This document shows positions 1 through 7,354 of a stretch of 64,000 nt of DNA, in pieces (position 1 is the first letter of the stretch; every line of letters begins with the position of its first letter). Made by a program: the position numbers and the translations under genes. The DNA lies in IMG/VR virus record IMGVR_UViG_3300046048_000257, positions 22,879 to 86,878 of that record; one strand, written 5' to 3'. The notes under the pieces were generated by a model. That model worked only from the letters and a program-made list of their open reading frames with translations, was not told the DNA's origin and made no database searches. This stretch comes from a virus.

Positions 1-89
1 ACCGTGCGGCGGGAGGCCGCTTATTTGTAAAGCACATACCACAGTGCAGCGCCGTGACCAGCAGGGTACACGGCGGGTATGTGTGTACT
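1..89. other. Non-coding segment with two inverted repeats
   Basis: No open frame with a ribosome site is visible here. Two inverted repeats are present: GCGGC at 6-10 with GCCGC at 16-20, and CGCCGTG at 50-56 with CACGGCG at 69-75. They could form RNA hairpins in the 3' end of a transcript entering the window from the left. Function is not known. Confidence 0.4.
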
Positions 90-125
90 GGGCTCAGTGG
101 TGGATGGCCACTGAGCCCTTTTTTT
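90..125 (+). terminator. Rho-independent terminator
   Basis: A perfect 11-bp stem (GGGCTCAGTGG at 90-100 with CCACTGAGCCC at 108-118) has a 7-nt loop and is followed directly by seven T residues. It should end transcription arriving from upstream of the window, ahead of the packaging and head genes. Confidence 0.9.
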
Positions 126-190
126 ATTGATTTACACAGCTTGTGGCTGTAACATGATAGGACCACAATATATAGCTAAGGAGGTGGGGT

Positions 191-616
191 ATGCCGGATT
201 TAATAAAAAAGCTGAGTAATTTACCTAATTTAATGTATGCAATAGTAGGCGCCGTGATTGTGCTGGGCTCAATAGCAGGAGGCGCCTTTTTTATGGAGGA
301 CCGGTACGCTAATGCTGAGCAGACGGTAAAAAGCATGATTATGTTACAGCAGAGCGTGGAAAAGACTAACGTAAAAATAGATATGCACGCTATGCAGCAA
401 AGGATAGATGCCCTCCAGCAGCAGATATGGAAAATGGAGGACCGGTATAACACCACAGACCCCATGGCCATGCCCACAGATGACCGGGCCCGGTATAGAG
501 CGCTGCAAAAGGCAAAAGCAGATGTGGAGTACCAGCTGCGTACAGCAGAGGCGAATTTAGCGCCCTCAGCGCCCTCAGCGCCCAGTACGCCACGGACAAT
601 AGATGGAGGAAACTGA
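191..616 (+). CDS. Small membrane-anchored coiled-coil protein
   Basis: 141 residues with a short basic N-terminus, one hydrophobic segment at about residues 15-36, then a heptad-like helical stretch (about 45-85) and a Pro/Ser/Ala-rich C-terminal tail. It should be an inner-membrane protein with a single span and a coiled-coil domain. A strong AAGGAGG lies 8 bases before the ATG. The stop overlaps the next start (ATGA-type), so the two are translationally coupled. No family is recognised. A lysis-accessory or membrane-tether role is possible but unproven. Confidence 0.75.
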   Translation: MPDLIKKLSNLPNLMYAIVGAVIVLGSIAGGAFFMEDRYANAEQTVKSMIMLQQSVEKTNVKIDMHAMQQRIDALQQQIWKMEDRYNTTDPMAMPTDDRARYRALQKAKADVEYQLRTAEANLAPSAPSAPSTPRTIDGGN

Positions 617-924
617 TGAGGCTGTTAGTGGATATGCCAGATGGCCTGATAAACCATGAGGGGCCCTGCGTGCCTGTGGATGAGTTAAGGAGGGCACTGT
701 GCAGCTATGTAGCCAAAAGCGGTAACGTGGTGGTGCTTATCAGGGACCCCGGTGAGCGCCGCTGTGGTAGGGAGCGCCGCCAGTTTAGCTACACAGCGCA
801 CCTGCCTGAGCGGCGTAATGGTGATGATAGGAGGGGCGCCACCATACGTGAAAATGGAGGCGGGAACCCGCAGCGCTGCCCCCAGCCGGAGGAGGGGGGT
901 ACTTATGAGGATGCCAGCCCATGA
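616..924 (+). CDS. Hypothetical Arg-rich small protein
   Basis: 102 residues. The middle is rich in Arg with two motifs of the type ERRxxxDRR/ERRQF (about residues 47-73), a feature of several uncharacterised bacterial small proteins. The C-terminus is low complexity. The ATG overlaps the stop of the upstream membrane protein, and GGAGG lies 8 bases upstream. It sits in the operon leading to the terminase. No function can be assigned. Confidence 0.65.
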   Translation: MRLLVDMPDGLINHEGPCVPVDELRRALCSYVAKSGNVVVLIRDPGERRCGRERRQFSYTAHLPERRNGDDRRGATIRENGGGNPQRCPQPEEGGTYEDASP

Positions 925-1640
925 CAAAGCAAAAGCAAAAACGCCAGCTGGTGGGCCCACTAACCCACCCACCTGCCCAAAAGTATAACCCTAAAAAGCC
1001 ATGCGGGGCCCGTACACGGTCCGGTGAGCCCTGCACCCGCCCTGCCCTACCGGGTAAAAACCGCTGTAAATTACATGGAGGCATGAGTACAGGAGCGCCG
1101 GGTAATGAAAATGGAAAAATAGGCCGCCTGTACGGTGTGGGCTTTACTCCAGCTGAGGAGGTATTTTTAATAGAGGCTGATAAGTATAAGGGCACACTGG
1201 AGGGTGAGCTGGAGGTGCTGCGGGTGGCCCTGTACCGGGCACAGATATGCCAAAAAATATGGCTGGAGCATAAGGGCATACTGGCCAAAATGGATGATGC
1301 TGCCCCTATGGAGGATTACATGAGGCAGCACGGCCTGTGGGATGATATTGTGCTGCACACTGAAACTGGTGAGGCATGGAGTAAGGAGCATGATATGCCC
1401 ATAGATATTAACAAAAAGCGTGTGGAGCGCAGGCAGCGGGATTACTCAAAGGAAATAAAAGAGATAACTGAGAAAATACGCAGGCTGGAGGAAACACAGC
1501 AGAAACTGATACAGGAGCGGCAGGACCCGGATAAAGTTAGCAAAATAGCAGAGGACTTACAGGTATTTTATGCTAATGCGGCGCAGCTGATGCCGGGGGG
1601 TACTATGGATGAGGAGGCACCAGATGAGCTGGATGAGTGA
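921..1640 (+). CDS. HGGxSTG-type protein, candidate small terminase subunit
   Basis: 239 residues. The N-terminal part has a Cys/His cluster with CGARTRSGEPC (about residues 28-38) followed by CKLHGGMSTG (about 49-58), the signature of phage HGGxSTG-domain proteins often encoded just ahead of the large terminase. The rest is strongly helical with a coiled coil (about 160-205). In this position it may recognise the packaging site for TerL, but the small-terminase role is an inference from family and location. The start overlaps the preceding stop. Confidence 0.75.
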   Translation: MTKQKQKRQLVGPLTHPPAQKYNPKKPCGARTRSGEPCTRPALPGKNRCKLHGGMSTGAPGNENGKIGRLYGVGFTPAEEVFLIEADKYKGTLEGELEVLRVALYRAQICQKIWLEHKGILAKMDDAAPMEDYMRQHGLWDDIVLHTETGEAWSKEHDMPIDINKKRVERRQRDYSKEIKEITEKIRRLEETQQKLIQERQDPDKVSKIAEDLQVFYANAAQLMPGGTMDEEAPDELDE

Positions 1641-1812
1641 CTTAATAAATGAGCTGATAATGGCCAGCCTGTGGTATTACGGGATAGCTCTGGTGGCTGT
1701 ATGTGCTATGGCCTATGGGCTCACTGTTATATACCATAAAATTATAGATAAATTCACACAGGAGGGTGATGATGGCACACGGGCAAAAAACCAGATGGCT
1801 AAAAGGCATTAG
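1633..1812 (+). CDS. Single-span membrane protein
   Basis: 59 residues with one hydrophobic helix at about residues 10-34 followed by a charged cytoplasmic-type tail. An upstream in-frame ATG at 1609 exists, but the start at 1633 overlaps the stop of the previous gene as others do here. Its 3' end overlaps the next gene by about 40 bases. Function unknown. Confidence 0.5.
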   Translation: MSDLINELIMASLWYYGIALVAVCAMAYGLTVIYHKIIDKFTQEGDDGTRAKNQMAKRH

Positions 1813-2344
1813 GCCGGGCTGGCGGACCGCATGGCAGGTGGTAGTGGACCCCGGTGACCCGCAAAATACAGGGGAGCGGCTGGCAGAGCGGTACACATGG
1901 CAGGAGGGTAAATATGAGCTATTTGCTAAGGAGGTGGCCGGAGTAGGTGCCTGCGTTATTACCTTTGACTTTAAAGGGGTACCTAAGCATGCTGGAGGCG
2001 GAGGCCATGACCTGCATGTGAGCTGCTATGGCTATTACAGTGGTAACCATGCTGCGCCTCAGGCCCCTAAGTTTCAGATTTATGATTATGTGGGCACAGA
2101 CTGGGAGGATATTACGGGTATGGTATTCCAGACCGGCCAAAGCGGCTATGAGCGGCTGGAGGGCCGGGTGCCTTATGATGCAAAATACTGGGGCACAGGT
2201 AATAATGTGCGGATACGGATACTGCACCCGGTGATAGGGGGTAACCCGCTGCATGAGTTTCACATTAACCATGTAGGACTGGGCACATATGGTACCACCA
2301 GCACCACCTCCACCACGACCAGCACTACGACCACTGCACCTTAA
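1772..2344 (+). CDS. Putative virion beta-sandwich protein with Thr/Ser tail
   Basis: 190 residues. The body has the alternating hydrophobic pattern of a beta-sandwich (about 20-170). The C-terminus is a Thr/Ser-only tract (codons 2294-2332) ending TTAP, the same kind of tail found on the capsid-, tail- and fibre-region proteins further on. ATG at 1772 is chosen over ATG 1769 or GTG 1766 because GGAGG at 1761-1765 is then 6 bases away. The tail suggests a structural or decoration protein exposed on the particle. That is inference. Confidence 0.65.
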   Translation: MAHGQKTRWLKGIRPGWRTAWQVVVDPGDPQNTGERLAERYTWQEGKYELFAKEVAGVGACVITFDFKGVPKHAGGGGHDLHVSCYGYYSGNHAAPQAPKFQIYDYVGTDWEDITGMVFQTGQSGYERLEGRVPYDAKYWGTGNNVRIRILHPVIGGNPLHEFHINHVGLGTYGTTSTTSTTTSTTTTAP

Positions 2345-2355
2345 GGAGGCCACTA

Positions 2356-2619
2356 ATGCCGGATGCCAAGGGCACCCCACGTGAGGTGCAGAGCCATAAC
2401 CGTAAAGTGCGCTATCAGGCCCGTAAGGAGGTAGAGGATATGCTTACCAAAAAGTATGGAGGTGGTAAGGCAGCCCGTGAGCGGGCCCGCCAGTTTATGG
2501 AGGGTAAGCATGTGCATAAAACAGATAGCGGGCGCCTTATACTTACCAGCCCTGAGGAGCATGGCAAAAAACATGGCCGTGGTAACCGGGGTAAACCAAA
2601 GGCGTACAGGAGGACTTAA
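2356..2619 (+). CDS. Small basic protein
   Basis: 87 residues, very rich in Lys, Arg, Gly and His, with a short helical middle and a flexible basic C-terminus. It could bind nucleic acid. An AAGGAGG lies 7 bases before the ATG, and its stop overlaps the next start (TAATG). It sits between a virion-like gene and TerL. No known family is recognised. Confidence 0.65.
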   Translation: MPDAKGTPREVQSHNRKVRYQARKEVEDMLTKKYGGGKAARERARQFMEGKHVHKTDSGRLILTSPEEHGKKHGRGNRGKPKAYRRT

Positions 2620-2816
2620 TGCCTAAGTTTTGCACGGAGTATTATGTGGGCCCCATGTTATACGGTGATTATGTGGAGGCGCCGGACTGGGATGCTGCAC
2701 AGGCCATATGTGATGAGCGCCGGGCTCACTGTAAGGAGCGTGTGGTGGGTAAGCTGGTGGGCGCCATAGAGGTGGATGATATAACTATGATACAGCTGGG
2801 GGCTATTTTAAACTGA
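2619..2816 (+). CDS. Hypothetical protein
   Basis: 65 residues, acidic, mixed alpha/beta pattern. The start overlaps the previous stop and the stop overlaps the TerL start, so it is coupled to packaging. No motif is recognised. Confidence 0.6.
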   Translation: MPKFCTEYYVGPMLYGDYVEAPDWDAAQAICDERRAHCKERVVGKLVGAIEVDDITMIQLGAILN

Positions 2817-4246
2817 TGCCTGTACTTAAGCCATACAGCCTGCCTCCAGCAGGCACATTAACCCGCAGATGGCACCCTATGTTTGACCACCCGGAGCAGA
2901 TACGACTGGTACGCAGCCGGGCCCGCTTTAACGTGGTGCCTGCTGGGCGCCGCAGTGGCAAAACGGAAATAATTGGAAAGCGTAAGCTGGTGCTCAAAGC
3001 CCTTAATGCACACAGAGCGGACCTGCCCCAGTTTCATATCCCATACCCGGACCCCCGGCTATTTGTGGCTGCCCCTACCCGTGACCAAGTAAAACGCATA
3101 TACTGGAACGATTTAAAGCTATTGATACCACCCCGGTTTATTGTGGGCAGGCCTAATGAAAGCCAGCTGATGATACAGCTGATTAACGGAGCTGAAATAT
3201 GGTGTTTAGGGATGGATAAGCCGGAGCGTGCTGAGGGTGTGGCGTGGGATTACGGTGTGCTGGATGAGTATGGCAACATGAAAAAGGAAACGTGGCCAGA
3301 GCACATACGGGCTGCGCTCAGCGATAGGCGGGGCTCATGTGATTTTATAGGGGTGCCTGAGGGCCGTAACCACTATTATGACTTGTATAAGGATGCACAG
3401 GCCAGAGCTGTGTGGGCCCGTAAAAAGGGCACGCAGACCACATGGGATACTTTTCACTGGATAAGCGCAGATATTCTGGACCCGGAGGAAATAGAGGAGG
3501 CAAAGCGTGATTTAGATGAGCTGACTTACCAGCAGGAGTATGAGGCCAGCTTTATCAATTTTACCGGGCGGGCGTACTGGGCATTTATGGAGCAGTGGCA
3601 CTGTGCCCCGTTGCAATATAATCCAAAGGGTGATTTAGCCTTTTGTTTTGACTTTAACGTGGACCCCGGTGTGGCTGTGGTGGTGCAGGAGCAGCTACTG
3701 CCACAGCGTTTACGTGGAGCGGACCAGCTGGAGGTAGGTGATGGTATTATAGGTGAGGTATTTATACCACGGGCGAGTAACACCGTAAGGGTGTGCGATA
3801 AACTGATACAGGACTGGGGTGAGCACAGGGGGCGTATTATTTTATACGGTGATTTTACTGGGGGCGCCAGAGGCTCTGCTGCTGTGCTGGGCAGTGACTG
3901 GCAGCTGGTAAAGCAGAAAATGTGGGCCCATTTTAATAAGTCTGGTGAGGACCGGGTGGCCACACGGGTAAAGCCTAATCCACGGGAACGTGACCGGATA
4001 AACAGTGTTAACAGCAGGCTGCTCAGTATTGATAAGCATATACGCTGTATGGTGGACCCCTCCAGAGCCCCTAAAACGGTGCGTGATTTTGAGGGGGTGG
4101 CCTTAGTGGAGGGGGGCAGTGGTGAAATTGATAAAACCACCAGCCCGGAGCTAACCCATTTAACTGATGCCTATGGATATAGAACATGGGTGGAGTATCC
4201 GGTAAAAAAGGAGTATGGGCCCAGCAGGCAGACTCACTGGAAATGA
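2816..4246 (+). CDS. terL: Terminase large subunit
   Basis: 476 residues, the usual size for TerL, the motor that translocates and cuts concatemeric DNA at the portal. The ATPase domain has a Walker A motif PAGRRSGKT (residues 42-50) and a Walker B with the catalytic acid pair VLDEYG (about 148-153). The C-terminal nuclease half starts with CFDFNVDP (about 277-284), the first RNase H-like acidic motif, with a second acidic motif DFTGG further on. It is coupled to genes on both sides by start/stop overlaps. Confidence 0.93.
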   Translation: MPVLKPYSLPPAGTLTRRWHPMFDHPEQIRLVRSRARFNVVPAGRRSGKTEIIGKRKLVLKALNAHRADLPQFHIPYPDPRLFVAAPTRDQVKRIYWNDLKLLIPPRFIVGRPNESQLMIQLINGAEIWCLGMDKPERAEGVAWDYGVLDEYGNMKKETWPEHIRAALSDRRGSCDFIGVPEGRNHYYDLYKDAQARAVWARKKGTQTTWDTFHWISADILDPEEIEEAKRDLDELTYQQEYEASFINFTGRAYWAFMEQWHCAPLQYNPKGDLAFCFDFNVDPGVAVVVQEQLLPQRLRGADQLEVGDGIIGEVFIPRASNTVRVCDKLIQDWGEHRGRIILYGDFTGGARGSAAVLGSDWQLVKQKMWAHFNKSGEDRVATRVKPNPRERDRINSVNSRLLSIDKHIRCMVDPSRAPKTVRDFEGVALVEGGSGEIDKTTSPELTHLTDAYGYRTWVEYPVKKEYGPSRQTHWK

Positions 4247-4701
4247 TAAAGGGGGGTGCGGTGGAGTGTAACACGGGGCATGTGCTCATTACAGCAGAGC
4301 GCAGGCCTCCGGGGGTAAAGCCAAAATGTGGGGTGTGTAGGGATTATATAGCTGCGGATACCCCATGTATCAAGATACGGGCACAGTACACGGAGGCCAG
4401 TACATTTTATTTACACGTACAGTGCGCTGGAGGGGTGCTGTTTAACCTTATGCGGGCCTATAACTATTCACACAATGGGCTCAGCAAGGGTAAAGGCGGC
4501 GCAGGGCGTACTTTTGGAGCGCTGCTGGACACGGCGCCTCCGGCCATAGAGGGTTTTGCGGTGTGTAAGCGGGCAGATGGCCTCCATGTGGAGCTGAAAA
4601 AGCGCCGGGGCAGGCCTCCGGGCGCAAAAAACCGATTTAAAAAGCCCAAAAAGCGGGGGCCGGGCAGGCCTAAGGGCAGTAAGAATAAACCAAAGCGGTA
4701 A
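4243..4701 (+). CDS. PARP-like zinc finger protein with two AT-hooks
   Basis: 152 residues. Cys29-x2-Cys32 and His58-x2-Cys61 bracket a segment with a KI and aromatic pattern like PARP-type zinc fingers (family spacing is C-x2-C-x28-30-H-x2-C; here the gap is 25). The basic C-terminus has two AT-hook cores, RGRP (about 122-125) and GRPK (about 141-144), each in a Lys/Arg-rich context. Together they suggest DNA binding, possibly to DNA ends or nicks during packaging. The ATG overlaps the TerL stop. The finger assignment is moderate, the AT-hooks are clear. Confidence 0.75.
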   Translation: MIKGGAVECNTGHVLITAERRPPGVKPKCGVCRDYIAADTPCIKIRAQYTEASTFYLHVQCAGGVLFNLMRAYNYSHNGLSKGKGGAGRTFGALLDTAPPAIEGFAVCKRADGLHVELKKRRGRPPGAKNRFKKPKKRGPGRPKGSKNKPKR

Positions 4702-4711
4702 AGGAGGGCGT

Positions 4712-5353
4712 ATGGGTAAACTTAATGTGGGTGAGTGGAATAAAACCACACCCATAAGCGGCTATGTGATAGAAAACCACCGGGATGTGTGGGAGTCTAA
4801 TGACCGGATAGACCGGCCTAAATGCACACTTTTTGGCAGACCCGCCCAGCAGGCCTTTACGGCCTTTTTTGTGTGGGAGAAACTGCTGGGCCCACTGGAG
4901 TTTAAGCGTTTTGTGGAAGTGGGCACAGGCTTTGGTAACACCAGCGTGTTTTTTATGCTCCACTGTATCCAAAAAGGCGCCATGTTTGTTACCCATGAGC
5001 GGATGGCTAACCGCAGCACTAACAGCAGCCCACTTAAGGAGCTGCTGGACCTAAAAAGCTGCTGTGTGGTGGGTGATGTGTATGGGCCCACTATCTCACA
5101 GGGTATCATGGAGCTGGTGGGCAGGCCGGGGCGCACCGTTATGTTTTTAGATGGCGGTGATAAGCCCCATGAGTTTAGCCTTTTTGTGCCTGCCCTAAAG
5201 GCCGGTGACATAGTGGCGGTCCATGACTGGGGCCGGGCCATAAAGCGCCCATGGGTGGAGCATATCATAGAACTTAAGGGCCTCCAGCCGGTACTGGAGG
5301 AGGATAACATAAAACTTGAAACCCTAACCCGGATGTGGGAGGTGACAAAATGA
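4712..5353 (+). CDS. Class I SAM-dependent methyltransferase-like protein
   Basis: 213 residues. FVEVGTGFGNTS (about 67-78) is a glycine-rich SAM-binding motif I. FLDGGDK (about 145-151) fits the motif II region, and IVAVHDW (about 167-173) resembles the VHD motif of the CmcI/Methyltransf_24 group, which modifies small molecules and sugars. It has its own AAGGAGG site. It is one of several sugar/sulfur/methyl transfer genes in the genome. The substrate is unknown. Confidence 0.7.
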   Translation: MGKLNVGEWNKTTPISGYVIENHRDVWESNDRIDRPKCTLFGRPAQQAFTAFFVWEKLLGPLEFKRFVEVGTGFGNTSVFFMLHCIQKGAMFVTHERMANRSTNSSPLKELLDLKSCCVVGDVYGPTISQGIMELVGRPGRTVMFLDGGDKPHEFSLFVPALKAGDIVAVHDWGRAIKRPWVEHIIELKGLQPVLEEDNIKLETLTRMWEVTK

Positions 5354-5835
5354 TGGCAGAGGATGCACGCAGGAAAGTGGCCACCCAGCTGGCCATGACC
5401 TTTTTGGGCCTGCCCTACCTGTGGGGCGGTGATGACCCTGTGGCAGGCTTTGACTGTTCTGGCATGTGTATTGAGATTTTAAAGGCAGTGGACCTGCTGC
5501 CCCGTAATGGTGACTGGACCGCAGCTGGCCTGTGGCACCACTTTGCCAATAACCACGGCTGTGCGGTGCTGCGTACACAGGTAAGGGAGGGCTGTTTAGT
5601 ATTCTGGCATAGCCCCAGTGATGCTAAGCGCATAATCCATGTGGAGTATGCGATAAATGAGGAGCTGTGCATAGGCGCCTCCGGGGGCGGGAGCGCCACC
5701 ACGGACCGGGCACAGGCCATTAAGCAAAACGCATACATTAAGATACGGCCTTTTAACAGCCGTGCGGGTATTTACGGAGTGGTGGACCCGTTTAAGTTGA
5801 AATACGGAGGCGGCTATACCAGTGAGCCAGTGTGA
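5350..5835 (+). CDS. NlpC/P60-family peptidase
   Basis: 161 residues, a single NlpC/P60 domain. LPYLWGGDDP leads into the catalytic FDCSG with Cys36, and His97 lies in a HVEY motif. These enzymes cut peptide stems in peptidoglycan. The gene overlaps the previous stop (ATGA), with GGGAGG 7 bases before the start. It may be an endolysin or, given its place next to packaging and head genes, a virion-associated wall hydrolase. No signal peptide is seen. Confidence 0.85.
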   Translation: MMAEDARRKVATQLAMTFLGLPYLWGGDDPVAGFDCSGMCIEILKAVDLLPRNGDWTAAGLWHHFANNHGCAVLRTQVREGCLVFWHSPSDAKRIIHVEYAINEELCIGASGGGSATTDRAQAIKQNAYIKIRPFNSRAGIYGVVDPFKLKYGGGYTSEPV

Positions 5836-5965
5836 GCACAGGGGGCGCTGCCCTATGTGCGGTAAACTGAAACCCTACACAGAGCTGTGCACATGCTGGG
5901 AGTTTAAGGATGATAAGATAATCCGTAAGGAGGGTGATGATGCCCACAAAAAGCTGGAAAACTAA
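5822..5965 (+). CDS. Small Cys-rich zinc-ribbon-like protein
   Basis: 47 residues from a GTG start inside the end of the NlpC/P60 gene. Five Cys and one His lie close together near the N-terminus (CPMC and CTC pairs), consistent with a zinc ribbon, followed by a charged helix. An internal ATG at 5855 is an alternative start. Conserved-looking Cys spacing is the only evidence. Confidence 0.45.
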   Translation: MSQCEHRGRCPMCGKLKPYTELCTCWEFKDDKIIRKEGDDAHKKLEN

Positions 5966-6092
5966 AGGTAAGTGGTGAGCCCGCTGGGGTAAAAGCGGTA
6001 AGGTGTACTGCTCTAAAAATAAAAACAGTGCTGTGGCCAGAGCTAATAAGCAGGCCAGAGCGGCATACAGCTCAGGGTATAAAGGCAAATAA
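5940..6092 (+). pseudogene. Small basic protein frame interrupted by in-frame TGA
   Basis: An AAGGAGG precedes ATGATG. The frame reads 12 residues, then TGA (5976-5978), then continues for 37 more Lys/Arg/Ala-rich residues to TAA at 6090. The downstream part looks coding (same codon style, WGKSGKVYCSKNK then a helical basic tail) and ends just before the next gene. Options are a nonsense mutation (one base from TGG), stop readthrough, or a sequencing error. Whole-genome recoding of TGA is excluded because many neighbours stop at TGA. Confidence 0.5.
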
Positions 6093-6093
6093 C

Positions 6094-6801
6094 GTGGCTT
6101 TGAGTTTCGGGGCCCCGGATGGCCGGGGCGCACATGACTGGTTTTTTCATATACCCCGCACAGGGGGTAATTACACGATATACACCATTACCAAGTGCAC
6201 TGAGCAGGAGGGCAGGCTGGTGTATGCCCAGCATAAAGGGCATATGCACTGCGGTCCGCTTAAGGTGCCTCCAGATATTATACGCAGGTGCTTTACCATA
6301 GTGCGCCCGCCGCTGGACTGGTACCGCAGCTTTTACCGGTTTAGGATTACAAAGCACTATGTGGGCCGGAATATGGAGCCCGGCCACCCGCTGGATAAAC
6401 ACATATGGACCGGCCAGCACCAGAATGGTGGGCACATTTACCCGTTTAATGAGTTTGTGGGCTCAGTTTTGGCTGAGCACCCCCACGGGTATCTTACCAA
6501 GCTGTATGGTAAATTTATGCCTTATGTGGATGAAATACTGAGCACAGATGAGCTAACTAAGGAGCTGCCCGCTATGCTGGAGCGCTGGGGCTATGCGGTG
6601 CCACAGGTCCGCAAAAAGCCCCGCAATATTACTAAGGACCGTGATGGTAACTGGCAGCCTCCGGCCATATTCTATGAGCGGGTGAAACGGGGCCACCCTG
6701 TGGATGAGCTGCCCGTGGATATTGCACCTGATATACTGGCAGCCATGGAGGCTGCTGAGCATAAAATCATTAGGGACTTACGTGATAGGAGGATACTATG
6801 A
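6094..6801 (+). CDS. Sulfotransferase-like protein
   Basis: About 235 residues from a GTG start at 6094, preceded by AAAGG. FFHIPRTGGNY (about 17-27) matches the 5'-phosphosulfate loop of sulfotransferases (HIPKTGGT-type). FTIVRPPLDWYRSFY is like the 3'-phosphate motif VRDPxxRxxS. Such enzymes move sulfate from PAPS to sugars or other acceptors. Upstream in-frame codons exist but overlap the interrupted small frame. It is coupled to the next gene by ATGA. A second sulfotransferase-type gene lies at 36.7 kb. Confidence 0.75.
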   Translation: MALSFGAPDGRGAHDWFFHIPRTGGNYTIYTITKCTEQEGRLVYAQHKGHMHCGPLKVPPDIIRRCFTIVRPPLDWYRSFYRFRITKHYVGRNMEPGHPLDKHIWTGQHQNGGHIYPFNEFVGSVLAEHPHGYLTKLYGKFMPYVDEILSTDELTKELPAMLERWGYAVPQVRKKPRNITKDRDGNWQPPAIFYERVKRGHPVDELPVDIAPDILAAMEAAEHKIIRDLRDRRIL

Positions 6802-7343
6802 GCAAAATGGACCTGTATAAGCAGCATGCCCCGCAGATACAGAGCGGCGACCTGATAGAATGGCGCAGCGCCAGCCCGCTGGGGGCGGCCATACGGTTGT
6901 TTACCCGTAAGGAGGTTAACCACTCCAGCATAGCCATACGGCCTAAGGAGTATGCAGCGCTCAGTGACCGGCGTTTTTTAATAGAGGCCTTAAGTGGAGG
7001 GCTGGTACCCCGGCTGCTGAGCACACGGCTGGAGGAGTTTAAAGGTGAGGTGTACTGGTGCGCCCTTAAGCCCTCTGTGGTAAGTGAGGCGCAGCGGGAG
7101 GCCATGGCCTGCTGGGCTATATTGGAAACGGTAAAAGGCACCCGGTACGATTATGGCAGCCTTTTTGGCAACATGGTAAGCCGGGTAAATGTGGATGCCA
7201 GCCGCTGGTTTTGCAGTGAGGCGTACACAGCTATGCTCCAGCATGTGCAGCTGGTAGGCAGAAACGTAAAAGCACGGAGGCCGGGTGAGTTTGGCCCGCT
7301 GGGGCTGCATATACCGCCTGTGCTCATTTATAAAAACACATAA
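6798..7343 (+). CDS. Permuted papain-like amidase (YiiX/YaeF type)
   Basis: 181 residues. The catalytic His42 lies in NHSSIAI and the nucleophile Cys139 in RWFCSEAY, the order seen in circularly permuted NlpC/P60-like enzymes. An N-terminal GDLIEWRS segment is also typical. Possible targets are peptidoglycan or lipid/protein amides. It is the second papain-like fold in this cluster and lies just before the portal gene. The gene has a strong GGAGG. Confidence 0.75.
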   Translation: MSKMDLYKQHAPQIQSGDLIEWRSASPLGAAIRLFTRKEVNHSSIAIRPKEYAALSDRRFLIEALSGGLVPRLLSTRLEEFKGEVYWCALKPSVVSEAQREAMACWAILETVKGTRYDYGSLFGNMVSRVNVDASRWFCSEAYTAMLQHVQLVGRNVKARRPGEFGPLGLHIPPVLIYKNT

Positions 7344-7354
7344 GGAGGTATATT

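Noticed and set aside
5976-6003. Selenocysteine insertion at TGA 5976
   Set aside because: The CCGCT/AGCGG stem is short and poorly placed for a bacterial SECIS, and the next residue context is not like known selenoproteins.
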